Shown piece by piece: positions 44,880 to 56,480 of a stretch of DNA of 64,000 nucleotides. Each line of letters opens with the position of its first letter. Position 1 is the first letter of the stretch. The stretch comes from Eunapius fragilis (Eukaryota; Porifera; Demospongiae; Spongillida; Spongillidae), in the NCBI GenBank assembly GCA_963681505.1, contig OY811971.1:7228924-7292923 (forward strand), in the 5' to 3' direction. The notes beneath the pieces are model-generated. The model was not told the DNA's origin. It made no database searches and saw only the letters and a program-made list of their open reading frames with translations. A program made the position numbers and the translations under genes.

Positions 44880-45883
44880 ACACACACACACACACCATCT
44901 TTTCTCACTTCCTGTCGCCACATTCAAGTCGCTGGCGGGGAAGACCTCCTTTATCTCCTCCAGGGGGAAACCAGCGATGAAGGGGACACCTGACCACACC
45001 CTTTTCTCAAAGTAGGCCTGAGGGCACCAATGATCGTTCAACGTTTTCAACAGTTTTTAAAAATTGTGACCAGCTTTGATGCTTGATTACCTGGAGAAGA
45101 GAGGTGGGAGGGTTCATGTAGTGGTGTACATGTGTAGTCTTCACTAAGATGCACCCGATGTGTACTTCTGACATATGGAGGGCCATTGGAATGGAACAAA
45201 GGTTTAAGACTGATGAATTACATGTGAGAGTCAGGTTGCCATGGTGATGAAGACTACAAGGTAGCCATGAGATGGTTGGACTGGGCACCACCAATCACCG
45301 TATTAGTAGATGTGTACCAAAGATGTCTCAAGTCATGGAAAAGGAGAACAACTTAGCAAACCCCTTACAGGACACTCCATGGATTGGTTGGGGGTGTGGT
45401 CAATGGACTCGCAACTGAAATGAAATAGTATATGTACTTCTCTTCTAAAACCCCACCCCCTGCCACACCCCTTGTCACTCACCCCCCTTCCTCCCCAGCG
45501 CCTCACTTCCTCAGGTGTCAGAGGAGACCCCATGTGATATCGGCAGTCACCAACAAACCTAAGCACTCTATCTCCATTTTAACTTGGCTGCATCAAGATT
45601 TAGCCCAATTCCATCAGACTTCCGATCCACACCTCTTATCTTTTGTAGAATGTTCTTGATAACTAGTTATCAGGTTCTGCTGATGTAAAGTCACACCATA
45701 GAGTAACCTCAATAACTTGTTCCATATAAGATCGTAATCACCAGCACTAACCACACCCATCACCACACACTCACCATCTCCCCCAGGTCTAGGGGTCTTC
45801 ACATTCCCAGACATCAGAAGTAGCAGGGATAACAGCTGTTGTCTGCTGTAAGTTGCCATGACGTTCCTAGCATGAGCCTCCAT
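44880..45883 (-). CDS. Unrecognised minus-strand gene, partial exons
   Basis: Three minus-strand stretches look like exons: MEAHARNVMATYSRQQLLSL (Kozak-like ATG at 45883, donor GTGAGT after 45775), FVGDCRYHMGSPLTPEEVRR near 45485-45558 (acceptor TGCTTAG, donor GTGAGT), and AYFEKRVWSGVPFIAGFPLE followed by EIKEVFPASDLNVA near 44905-45021 (acceptor GTGCCCTCAG). The phase between the first two does not match, so an exon is missing or one is wrong. Convergent with the HAD gene. I recognise no family. Confidence 0.35.
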
Positions 45884-46132
45884 GGTAAAAACACAGGGTA
45901 TTTCCCCTGGGCCCAAGGAGCATGAGAGGCGAGAATCTATCCAAAGCTAACGAGTTGTTGGTTAAAGCATTTACAGCCAATCTGGCTCTTGCCGATAATG
46001 CAGAGTTCACGAAAGTACTGTATCTGACGATCCCAGCATCTACAGCTCATTCAAAAAGTGTATTCCCAACTGCTCGCAGCGCTGCAGTACAGTACGAACA
46101 TTTTAATAATTCTGATTAGCTATTGGTTGTTA

Positions 46133-46160
46133 CATAGATATTGTACGTACAATATCTATG
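46133..46160. mobile_element. 28-bp perfect palindrome with 7-bp target-like repeat
   Basis: CATAGATATTGTAC followed by its exact complement. GTTGTTA lies directly on both sides (46126-46132 and 46161-46167). Its ends (CATAGATA) resemble CAGAGATA of 42161 and 58141. Confidence 0.7.
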
Positions 46161-46167
46161 GTTGTTA

Positions 46168-47450
46168 GTTATTGTACCTTCCGGGTCACATGCGCCTAGT
46201 TCTAATCTCACGTGAGGGAGTTGTTTCAAATTCTGCAGCTGAACTAGAGTGTAGGCCAGTTGATTATTGTTCTGGGTAGTATATTGAACATGAAATGGCT
46301 AGTGTGCGTGCGTTTACCGGTGTAGAGTGTATATAGCACTTTCGTAATGTGGGTCGTCGCAAAAGTCGAACGAGGATGCAAGAGTCTTATGATTTGTGCA
46401 GCGTAGGACTGCTCTGTAGAAGCGAACTGACATACGTGGCGAGCCATGGGTATGTGTCTATATGGTGGTTTGTCTAGGAACTCCAGCGGCCTTGGTGGTT
46501 AAGAAATATTAGAAAGAAACGCTTTCTTACTGCCAGTGTGAACAATGAACTTGCAAAGATATTGTCTGTGGAACAAGCACAGCGCCCAGTTGTCTGTGTT
46601 TAATGTTCTCTACTTACATGGCACTTTGTGCATATTGTATATTCCGGTACTACTGCATGTGTGTGTTGATGTGTTAGCGTGTAGCATGCATCTAGAGGCC
46701 TCAGAGATGTGCTTGGTATGGAGAATGGTTTGTTGGCTCATGTATATTTGTATCATCTATATGCATTGTGGTTTCTTCTATAATTCAGAGGCTATTGCTG
46801 TTGAGGGCTGTATTGCTTTTTGCTGCTCTGTTCTGTTCACTCCTTAACGAATCTGTGAGTTTTCTATATGCATTGCGACATTTGGTAGCATGTGCTTCTT
46901 GCTATCAAGATATAATTATGATCTGGCTGAAGGCTTACATCTCAACATACTGGGTTAACTGCCCTGCTGGTCATGTAGGACCGTTAGTTATGTTAACTGT
47001 ACCTCAAACCATGCACATCTATGGGATGGTGATCAGCACAAACACCAATAGCAGGTGTACCAACAGACATGTAAAGTGTGCAATTTGCGATGCATGCACT
47101 ATTTCAGCACTGTTCAATGTAAATTAATTCATGTTTATATAGATGTACCAAACTGTTCAGCACAAAGTAGCATATTGAATGGGACATCAGGTGATGTTTC
47201 TTTACAACAAGAGTGGGTACAGCTTAGGTTGGTACATGTACATGTACTTAGGGGTTATTATATATAGATTTTGTGTTGAAAAATTATATGTGTGCATTCT
47301 CAAGGTGATTGGTTTTTTGTTAACAGTAGATTTTATTTTGTTGTGTTTCAGTTTTGCAAGATGTTCAAAAGAAAACTGAAGAATCCCTTGGTTAGGATGC
47401 ATGTATAAATATATTTAAAAATTGTACTTTGGCCTTTTTGAGTAGGGAAG
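46168..47450. other. No gene recognised
   Basis: AT-rich, with several plus-strand frames of about 100 residues rich in Cys, Tyr and Leu but no domain, splice pattern or codon signature that I trust. Confidence 0.35.
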
Positions 47451-47454
47451 AACA

Positions 47455-47940
47455 TGGTTGTGGCACAAGGGGGGAACATGGTTGTGGTGCAAGAGGGGAA
47501 CGTGGTTGTGGCTCAAGGGGGGGAACATGGTCGTTAAGGGGGGAACATGGTTGTGGTGCAAGGGGGAACATGGTTGTGGCTTAAGGGGGAACGTGGTTGT
47601 GGCACAAGGGGGAACGTGGTTGTGGCACAAATGGGGGAACATGGTTGTGGTGCTACATGTAGATTTCACAAGCATTGCCACTCACTTCAGGACATAAGGG
47701 CCATTTGGTATGCTAATTGGGCAAATGTATACTATTGTAAGGAGATACGGTTAGTTGTGGCACAAGGGGGGAACATGGTTGTGGCACAAGGGGGAACGTG
47801 GTTGTGGCACAAATGGGGGAACAGGGTTGTGGTGTTACATGTAGATTTCACAAGCATTGCCACTCACTTCAGGACATAAGGGCCATTTGGTATGCTAATT
47901 GGGCAAATGTATACGTAAGTAAGGAGATACGGTTAGTCTG
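47455..47940 (+). repeat. 22-24-bp minisatellite and 175-bp duplication
   Basis: GGGGAACATGGTTGTGGCAC-type units are repeated about nine times to 47655 and three more times at 47755-47830. The sequence after each block (GTAGATTTCACAAGCATTGC, GGGCAAATGTATAC) is also duplicated, so a block of about 175 bases is tandemly copied. Confidence 0.9.
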
Positions 47941-49296
47941 GGAACCCTAGCATGATGTGGGGTCTGGAACCACGTGTATATCAAACTTTTTTTTTTTTCT
48001 ATTGTATGTGTATGCAATTTTCATAATCACGTGAACGTGACTCTAATGAACATCTGATCACATTTGCTGTAGTAGCATTGCTTTGGTGGCCAGTGCTGGT
48101 GCCATTTCTTAGGCTTCTGATATGCTGGTTCTTGCAGTCTTTACTATAGCAGTTGGGTAACAGCAGCACTCAGTAGTGGGAAGGAGGGTGAGCTGAAGGT
48201 GCCTGCGCCGTCAAATTGCACCCGTCTTAACTTGTAATGGCTCTCTCAATCTTTGCACTCTGTGGTCCCAGTGGACCAGTTCACCTTTCCTTAGTTCATA
48301 ATGCCACTAAATAGCATTAAAAATCCCATACTGTAAAAACTGCGAGCATAGATGAGGGTTGGGTCGAAGACTGTTTAGGATTGCAGAGTTTAGGGTGGTG
48401 CCTCTAATTGCACCCATCTCAACATTTATAGCTCCCTCAATTATTTCGTCTCTGTGGTACCAGGTGCCTACAGTGCCATACTGTGCGCTTCACGCTCCAA
48501 ATGCAAACTTCTATTGCTAGCTTAGTGTATTGCAATGAAGTGAGAGTATCAATCACATTATGATAGAAAGTTTAGATAAAGCATGTTTCACTGCCAGTTT
48601 GAGTTAGTGATTGAAACAATGCATGCTGAGAGACCACTTCTGCAACCTACATGTACAGTAGCTACGCCATTTTGTATGCCCTTATTGACACTTGCTCCAT
48701 CTGCTCTAAACCAACCAGTTGCAGGACAAGATATTCGACTGGCATACAGCAGTCAGTCTAGTCTAGCCAAATGAGCATCTTGCTATATGAAGGCTTTTAG
48801 TTAACCATGGCTATTCACGTATCAATAGTGAGATTTCAGCATTTTTTTGCCTCAAATGGCATACTGTTAAAGGACATTTCATCTTCAATTTTTTCATTAC
48901 ATAAGATCATCTTCCCATGCTTACAAATTCCATAATCTCATAGAATTTTAGTGCATTAGCTGTGCACTTTTTCAATTGCGCTCTATTATTTGTCTCAAAG
49001 GCATAAATTTATTATACATTATAGTTGATGAGTTGACTGTACAGCACATACACTTTTTAACCTATCTCGCACACACTTTCTGTTGGAACATGTGTTCACT
49101 ATCAACACACCTCAAAGGGATGTGACTAATATAAAGCGTAGAATGTACCCGCTTCTTATTGAATACATTTGAACGTTATTACTCCTGTTGCAACCCCATA
49201 CCCATGCAATGAAGTGGGTTGAGTCTATAGTATGTACTACTGAATGTTTTCATCATTAAAGTGCTTTTAGGCCTACAGTTAGAACTCTTGCACTGA
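47941..49296. other. No gene recognised; possible upstream region of next gene
   Basis: No supported exon. Any 5' exons of the kinase-like gene would have to lie here or further upstream. Confidence 0.35.
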
Positions 49297-49320
49297 TATG
49301 TGATTGTGCTTTTTTGCAAG

Positions 49321-51126
49321 GGAAGAAACCCTGTCACAATGAAGAATTACGGTTCTACACTGCTTTCTGCATCAGAATTATGTGGACTAGATAAGCCCTT
49401 TGATGACCTTACATTTGTAGAAGAAGCCAATTACACTCAGCTCGTGAAACGGTTAAATGAAATATGTCCTTATTCATTATCAGGCATACTAGATTCGACT
49501 GGATGCGGCACTCAAAAAATGGAAGTGCTTGCTGCATTGGGTATTGCAAACCTGTTCCACGATAAAGACATCACTTATGTAGAAGTGGAAGATGAACTGG
49601 TAGGAGTGGTGTGTCCCAATCATGAAATTATGGTAGTACCAGAGCAAATGTTTGCCGCCACCCTGTTGCAACCGTGGTTATGTCCGACAACCATTTTGCC
49701 AGATATCGCTGTGTATTCGTATTTAAATGGTGAGGATGTATCACAAGTTCAAGAAACGAATATTCCTTATTTTCTTGCTGAGTATTATTCCAAAAATATG
49801 CTTGCCACTGCAAGACAGTGTGCAATTAAATTGATAATTCTTTTACAGTTGAATAGATTACATGGTTGTACTGAGAATAAAGTTATTGGATTTGCATTAC
49901 CTCAAATGTCACCTAAAGCTGATATGTCATCAACACTGCAAGAGGTTAAAGAAGAGCAAGAACTGGTGGAGCAAGTGAACGAATTGCCCCTTCAAGACTC
50001 TGCAACGACTCCCAATATTAATAAGAAGAAAACAAGATTGAATGCAGTTGTTCAGGTAACTGTTGAATGGAATTTTAAAGCATTGCGATTTGTTGTAACA
50101 TACACAGTTCTGGAGAAGGTGAATGCTGCGTCGGTCATCATGAATGTGCTGACAAATCAGATACAACAAATGCAAGAATGTCATACAATCAAGGATTATC
50201 CCTCAATGTTCATTAAATTGACTGATATGGAACTGTATGACTTCAAATGCAACGTTGTGCAGCTCTTAGCCAGAAAATGGGAATCAGAGAAAACTAAATT
50301 CAGTGAATTAGGTGTTATAGAAACCAAAGCCATTTCATTTATGCAATCCAAAAGTTACGTCAACTGGAAGGAGGACTGCACAGAAATCGAGCAGTGCAAC
50401 AGCAGCATCTCTCTTGTCTTCAAATTGTTCAACACCAATGATGGAACCAGTTTATTCTTGAAATCATTTTCTCGACTAAGCGTGAGATCTAACCTTATAG
50501 ACATTGAGCAACACTTGACTCAAAGTAAAGTGCAACGTTCTCTTTGCAGCAGTTATATTATAGATGTATCTTTCACTGCATTTCATGTGTTTAGGGGACT
50601 GCATCACATCTACCGGGAGACTGCAAAAGATTGCCTTATTGATTTTCTTCAGAGCGTCAAGAAAGCTGTTGATGAGCTTCACAGCCATGATGTGGCTCAT
50701 TTGGATATTCGTCTAGCAAATGTATGTCTGAGAAAAACATCTGAGGGTAAATTTGAGGCTGTTTTGATTGATTTGGAGCGTTGCAAACAGCACATTACAT
50801 CACCCTGGAAAGAAGAGGTTTATAACGGCTGTATGTATAAAGGTACGTGCACTCTAGAGCAACTTGATTATGTGCAAGTGTTCTGGATGGCGTTCTGGAT
50901 CTTACTCAGTCCTGCTGATGTTGATTATCATGAGATGGATAATATCAATAGTGAGGATTTGGCAAGTCAGGAGTGCAGGGAGATCCTGTACTTTATCTTG
51001 GACTTCATTGAAGCTCCAACAAACTGGGATGATAAGGATAAACTCTGGAGTAATTTCATTGGAAAGATTGAAAGTACATCAACCCAACTGCGATGTAGTT
51101 GTTGTAGTACTTTAGTTGTTATGTAG
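49321..51126 (+). CDS. Large protein with kinase-like C-terminus (CRN-like architecture possible)
   Basis: Open without a stop from 49297 to the TAG at 51124. An acceptor GTGCTTTTTTGCAAG ends at 49320, or translation starts at the ATG 49339 (MKNYGSTLLSASELCG, 595 residues). Near the C-terminus, HSHDVAHLDIRLANVCL (Asp about residue 469 counted from 49300) has the catalytic-loop form H-x-D-x-R-x-x-N, and EAVLIDLERC takes the place of DFG, as in RIO/ABC1 and Crinkler-associated kinases. The N-terminal half has LPDIAVYSY and IPYFLAEYYSK with ARQCAIKL, reminiscent of a PD-(D/E)xK nuclease. I recall many such proteins in sponges. No Gly-rich loop or catalytic Lys is obvious, so activity is uncertain. 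Confidence 0.55.
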   Translation, partial: GRNPVTMKNYGSTLLSASELCGLDKPFDDLTFVEEANYTQLVKRLNEICPYSLSGILDSTGCGTQKMEVLAALGIANLFHDKDITYVEVEDELVGVVCPNHEIMVVPEQMFAATLLQPWLCPTTILPDIAVYSYLNGEDVSQVQETNIPYFLAEYYSKNMLATARQCAIKLIILLQLNRLHGCTENKVIGFALPQMSPKADMSSTLQEVKEEQELVEQVNELPLQDSATTPNINKKKTRLNAVVQVTVEWNFKALRFVVTYTVLEKVNAASVIMNVLTNQIQQMQECHTIKDYPSMFIKLTDMELYDFKCNVVQLLARKWESEKTKFSELGVIETKAISFMQSKSYVNWKEDCTEIEQCNSSISLVFKLFNTNDGTSLFLKSFSRLSVRSNLIDIEQHLTQSKVQRSLCSSYIIDVSFTAFHVFRGLHHIYRETAKDCLIDFLQSVKKAVDELHSHDVAHLDIRLANVCLRKTSEGKFEAVLIDLERCKQHITSPWKEEVYNGCMYKGTCTLEQLDYVQVFWMAFWILLSPADVDYHEMDNINSEDLASQECREILYFILDFIEAPTNWDDKDKLWSNFIGKIESTSTQLRCSCCSTLVVM

Positions 51127-51689
51127 TACTGTAGATGTTGACTGGTTGTTAAATTGTGTGATTGTTGAATTGTATGTGTGGCAGTTTACATGTATTAGTT
51201 GCTCAAGCAAACAATCTTTGCTTGATTTACTGTATTAACGTATTTTGATAAGAATGGCATGACTTTCATAAGAGAAGTGATATTTGGTTGTGTGTTGAAA
51301 TTTTGAGGAATGGGAATGGAACGCCAAACGTGTCAATAATCGATGTTATAAAATTGTATTGTTGCAATGATCGACTGCTTTTGACATTCAATGTTGCAAT
51401 AATCTATGCCGGAAACGCTGTTTAGATCAAAAATTAGGCACGTTAATCTGGTTGTGTTCGATGTAAGCTATTGATCATCGATCTGGCCCGTTGATGAGCG
51501 ATGTTGCCCATGGATCAGAACACGATTTTATGATTAGTTAAGGAAGGTAGCGATGAGTATTAAATATAATGCGAAGCCATTTGATTTGAATATTAACATG
51601 CCGCGTGAGCTAAACGTTACGCATACGTTACGTCGCACTGTATATTCAAGCCATTCTTGCGCGCAAGTATAATGCCACTGGCCGTGCTA

Positions 51690-52005
51690 GAATGGCTCGA
51701 GCCATTTCGGCACCAGAGGGCTCGAGCCATTCGGGAACGAACAGTTGCATTACCTTGAGTGCCAGAATGGCTCGCCATTCTGGCACGGGCATGCAGTTAC
51801 ATTACTTGCATGAGTGTAAGAATGGTTCGAGCCATTCTGGCAAGGCCAGTTGCATGACTTGAGTGCCAGAATGGCTCGAGCCATTCTTCATGGCACTCAA
51901 GTATTGCATATATGGCCGTGCCTGAATGGTTCGAGCCATTTCGACACTCCAGTAATGAACTGGCCATGCCAGAATGGCTCAAGCCATTATGGCACTCAAA
52001 TATTG
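51690..52005. repeat. Cluster of short palindromes GAATGGCTCGAGCCATTC
   Basis: About seven perfect or near-perfect copies of AGAATGGCTCGAGCCATTCT are spaced irregularly and joined by GTGCCAG, GGCACTCAAG and CCAGTTGCAT boxes. The cluster abuts the left end of the RecQ element but is outside its TIR. Confidence 0.8.
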
Positions 52006-52228
52006 TTGGCAAAACCGTGCTCTGAGCTACGTTTATGGTTTTCTGAGCTTAGTCTCGTACCCAGACCCACATCGCAGCTGCGGATGGACTACATCACCGC
52101 CTACGCGAGTAGTGGGTCTGGTGTCCTGTACAAATTTCTGTCCAGTTGCGCCGGAATGTTGTAGCGACCAATCAGATTTGAGGTATGCGCTAATTGCATA
52201 CTCTAGTTATCAATCGAAGTTATCGGTT

Positions 52229-53562
52229 ATGGCGGTAAGGCTAGAGATGGATGATGTACAGGTAATACGTGCGATTCAGTCGGCGGGTGAACGTATGGGG
52301 CATGAAAAAGGTAGGGACGAACAGTTCCGAGTCATCGAAGACGTGGTCCGTGGTCGGGACACGTTCGTAGCTTACCAACAGGATATGGGAAGTCAGTCTC
52401 TGTTACGGCGTTCTGCCATGGGTATTTGACGAGCTATCGAGGAATAGCACAAAGCGAAGCATCGTTATAGTCGTATCTCCCCTTATCAGTTTAACGGCTG
52501 ACCAGGTAGGTATATAGCTTAGTGAACTTGATTACTTCTTCTGTGGTTTTGTTTTACTCATAGATTAAGACGTTTTCGTCGAAAAGTTTAAATGTAGCAG
52601 CAGCCTCCGACAAAGCTAAGCAGGCTGATGTCATATCAGGAAGATGCCAGTTAGTTTACTTCAGCCCGGAAGAACTACTTTTAGTGGATCAGTGAAGGAC
52701 AATGATAATAAATTCAGTTTATCAGAGCAATCTAGTAGCATTCGTTGTTGGTGAAACCCATTGCATAACAAACTGGTTAGTCTATGCGTGTAGTGTCATT
52801 CCCTGAAAGCATAAACATGTCACTATTTTTCCCCCTGCAGGGGAAAGCGATTTCGGAAGGAATTTCACCAACTTGGTGATGTTGGTAGTCTCATACCATT
52901 GTCTACAACTGTGATGGCTCTCACTGCAACTGCCAGTATTGAAACACGGCAGGAGGTCATTAAGATTCTTGGTATGACCAATACATCTGTGCATGCTCTA
53001 TCGCCGCATAAGAATAACATCACGTACTGGGTTGGCAACAGAAAAGCACCCGACATATGTTTAAGTAGAGTTGTTCAGCAGCTCAAGGAGCAACGATGTG
53101 GATTACCTCGTATTATAATTTATTGTTCGAAGTACGAGGACTGCTGTATGTTGTATCGCTTTTTAAAAGTCTCATTGGGTGATCAGTTCACATACCCTAT
53201 TGGAGCTCCCCATTCAAGCCTAAGGCTGGTAGACATGTGCACTAGCTTGACCCGTGAAGATGTAAAAGAAGATATAATTAAACATTTTGGTGTCTCTGAC
53301 AGTCCCTTGAGAATGCTAATTTGTACTGCTGCATATGGCATGGGAATCGATTGTTCGAATGTACATCATTCACTGGGGTCCACCCGAAAGTATTGAAGCA
53401 TACATCCAGGAAAGTGGTCGTGCAGGACGAGATGGTAAACATGCTTGTGCATTACTACTGGTAAATGACAAAGATATTTCAAAGAAGTTCTTGCAACCTA
53501 ATATTGTAACGCACTGCAAAAATAGTAGTTTGCCGAAGATCTATTCTTCTTATGAGTTTTGA
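52229..53562 (+). pseudogene. RecQ-like helicase gene of the TIR element, degraded
   Basis: Exon 1 (52229-52505) has DEQFRVIEDVVRGRDTFVA, a Walker A LPTGYGKSV and VLPWVFDELSRNSTKRS, VVSPLISLTADQ, but in shifted frames around Walker A. Exon 2 (52564-52775) has SGRCQLVYFSPEELL, a stop, then AFVVGETHCITNW where RecQ enzymes have DEAH. Exon 3 (52841 on) has FRKEFHQLGDVGSLI, VMALTATA (motif III), IIIYCSKYEDCCMLYRF (IV), MLICTAAYGMGIDC (V) and, after a shift, YIQESGRAGRDG (VI). There is no RQC or HRDC domain. The loss of the DEAH Asp and the frameshifts show it is dead. Confidence 0.82.
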
Positions 53563-53809
53563 TCCAGTGGGCTTTAGAAAGGATTGTATGGGATGTACTG
53601 TATGTGTTGTGATGTATCTGCTTGTGAATGCATGTGTACATCTTGTGTCTGCTCTACTTTTTTTTATCCCTGTCTGATATTAAACATTAAACATACCCTT
53701 TATGTGAATTGAAACAAACACCTTACACTAAACCTCCACTTATCACATACACATTTACACAGTCAGCGATTAAGAAATGACATCTCAAGCCGGAGTAAAA
53801 ATTGTTTTT

Positions 53810-56480
53810 TCATCCATGTCTTAAGCTTATTACTGTCGATGGTGTAAAATAAATTAGCAGCAAAGTTGGGAAAGGATTGGTGGTATCGCCCTGGAACAAA
53901 ATCAAACACTGATGCTTATGCAGCTCAGTAACCATCGCTATTACATCTTTGTCATCAGAGTATGCTTTGTGCGACGATGAATTTAAAGGAATACTGAAAA
54001 TGTCTTCCGTGGTATCCATCAATCTAACTATAATTCCAAGTGCTTTACACATCTTGGTATGGAAGTAGGTGTTTTGTTTGCACCCAGGTGTGTAACAGCC
54101 AATTTACACATTCTGTTTAAATGTTCCATATGCAGGTCTGCTGGTATGTTTCGGCCCAGTCCACCATGCGAGTTTACAAATCGCCCCCAAATTAATTGTT
54201 CAGCAAGTCTAGGAGTAAATTGATAGTAATAATGTTTCAGTAGTGTCATAGCCTAATTCGTGATTGGAACCATAAAAACAATTATTTCCATCTGATCACT
54301 CACTCTATGACCATCTCCCTCTCTTATTGCATCTTGGAATTCTAAGTAAAATAGCCCCATGGTCATTACCTCCTTAGCATACTCCTGTTTGTGATCCAAG
54401 TGGGCTGCTTTATAGCTTGTTCTGTAGCTAATGTCAAAAAACTGATGAACCAATAAGTCAGCAGCTGCAAGCAGAATTGTGGTTATATCAGCAATATCAT
54501 GATCTTCATGGTCTGGTGGGAAGATGTTTTCGTCTGGCCTACTGTCATGACTCTCCATTCCAAACAGGCTGATAGCAGCTGCTATGATGGGTGAACGAAC
54601 AAAGCTTAGGAAAAAATCCTCACAAGCATTCACATCTTTGTCTGGTTTATTTCGGACATTCCTCCTGTTGATCAAATTTCTTAACTGATACATAGTTCCT
54701 TTGTTAGATGCGCTGGAATATTTATACAATCTTGACCAAATAAAGTAAATTGAGTTGTGACTGTGATGACATGCTGTCTTCCTCAGCTGAAGTGAGATCA
54801 TCATCATTTTGAAGATATGACATAAGCTCTGTCTGAAAAGAATCATCGCCAGTATTACAGCCACCATCATCATAGCAATTGTTGCCATTGTCTAACTTAT
54901 CATCATTACATCATTAGGATGTGTAACATCATCTCTTTCATCAGCATCACAATCTGATCACATTCCTCATCACTACCTCCATCTTCATCACCACCATCTT
55001 TATCGCCACCATCATCACCATAATAATCATCACCTCCAATACAATCATCTTCACCATCTGATTCACAACCACTACCACCATCATCACTATCATTGTCATC
55101 ATCACCCTCACCAGCCTCTTTATCACCATCACTGGCATCTTTATCACCATCATTGCCACCATTATGGCAGCAATCTAAGGAACATTTGGCATGCAGTGTC
55201 AATTTTTGAATGGAGATGAAATGCTTACAGAAGTAATCATTACCTGTTGAATTGTCAAATGAGTTTGCTGACACTGCAAAGGTATAGAATGAGACCAGCT
55301 TTCCTATACATTGCACAGGAAAAACGTTTACTATTAAAAGTATGCACAATTCTGCCCGGTCTCAAATAACCTGATCTGCTAGCAGCAACAACTTCAGATG
55401 GTTTATATGCTGTACAAGTTCTTCATCATGATCCTTTCCAAGATCAGCTATGATTTTATGTACCCAAGTATGGGACAAACAAACCCCAACCTTTTGCCGA
55501 AGTATTTCAAAGATCTGTGGATGGGTATACATACAATACAATGGAAGTAACCTGATTATTGCCCATGAGCAAATATCATGCACTTACGGATTTGCTTGCA
55601 AGTCCTGCATATAACGAAATTGATACTAGCTTCTGAAAAATCGTTGCCACCTTTCTGTTTGCCTTTGTCAGTACAGATATGCACATAAGAATCATAGGAA
55701 GTCCATCATGGTGATCTATGGAAGATCTAGGGATACAAGACTTAAACAGGGCAATCATTACTGGTGTGTGTATCTCTCTCTATAGCTCTTTCTGTAGTCT
55801 TGAGAGGGTGAGGGAACACAAATTCTCTTTTCTTAATTTGTATCCAGAAGAATGGGAGTGGATTTAAGAGCCATTATCTCCATTCTTACTGCTTTGGAAA
55901 TAAGTTTAATATATACATTTTGCATTTTACTATGCTTCAAAGAATATTTTGCCAAAGCATCATATCGGCGACGACCTAATACTATACCCATTGCTTTTCT
56001 GGAAGGCGTCAGATGGTATACCCGCGAGCCAGACGGGTAATCAACTTCTATCTGTAGCAAAAAAATGTATAAAAGAATGCATGCATCTGCATGCATAGCT
56101 TACGTTTACCTTGACTGGAGTAGCTTCGCTTGTGAAAGATGATTCCAAACGCTGGCGTTTTGGATCGGGTGTAATTCTACCCGCTGAACAGATAGTAGGT
56201 AAGAATGAAGACGCGAGCTCCCTAAGTTGCTGCTGGGTTGAAGACAGATTTGTCTTGAGCTTGTGCAGCTTATCTCCTACTCTCCAACGCGACCTGCAGA
56301 TGCATCCTTCAGCAAAGTAACGTGCCGCGGTATCATAATCCTGGATTCCAAGTCACGTTCATTGCTAAGCGTACTGGTAATTGCTTCCTTTATATGGGAA
56401 GATACTGTACTGAGAAGGGATCGACTCTTTTGCTCCAGTAATGTATTTGCACCACACAGCTTGCAATTATCCATGACACG
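53810..56480 (-). pseudogene. DUF6589-type gene of the TIR element, degraded
   Basis: Reading downward: MDNCKLCGANTLLEQKSRSL and, after a shift, YFAEGCICRSRWRVGDKLHK (four-Cys zinc region), PDPKRQRLESSF; exon VDYPSGSRVYHLTPSRKAMG; exon DHHDGLPMILMCISVLTKAN; exon IFEILRQKVGVCLSHTWVHK. Then an acidic GAT-repeat tract, then NKGTMYQLRNLINRRNVRNK, VNACEDFFLSFVRSPIIAAA, MGLFYLEFQDAIREGDGHRV, LIWGRFVNSHGGLGRNIPAD followed by LHMEHLNR. This order matches a family I know from sponges, corals and fungi as DUF6589. The usual middle part with a G-D-Q-L-T box is missing and replaced by the acidic tract. I suspect a transposase; unproven. Confidence 0.65.
54890..55170 (-). repeat. (GAT)n-like acidic tract
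   Basis: Imperfect ATC/ACC triplets, coding for DGDKDGGDEDGGSD-like sequence on the minus strand. It sits where the DUF6589 core should be. Confidence 0.8.

Noticed and set aside
46545-47379. Several plus frames of 66-119 residues
   Set aside because: No domain, no splice support, overlapping in different frames.
47415-47879. Gly/Trp/Val-rich frames
   Set aside because: Products of the 22-24-bp minisatellite.
54906-55349. Separate acidic protein
   Set aside because: It is a triplet-repeat tract within the degraded DUF6589 gene.
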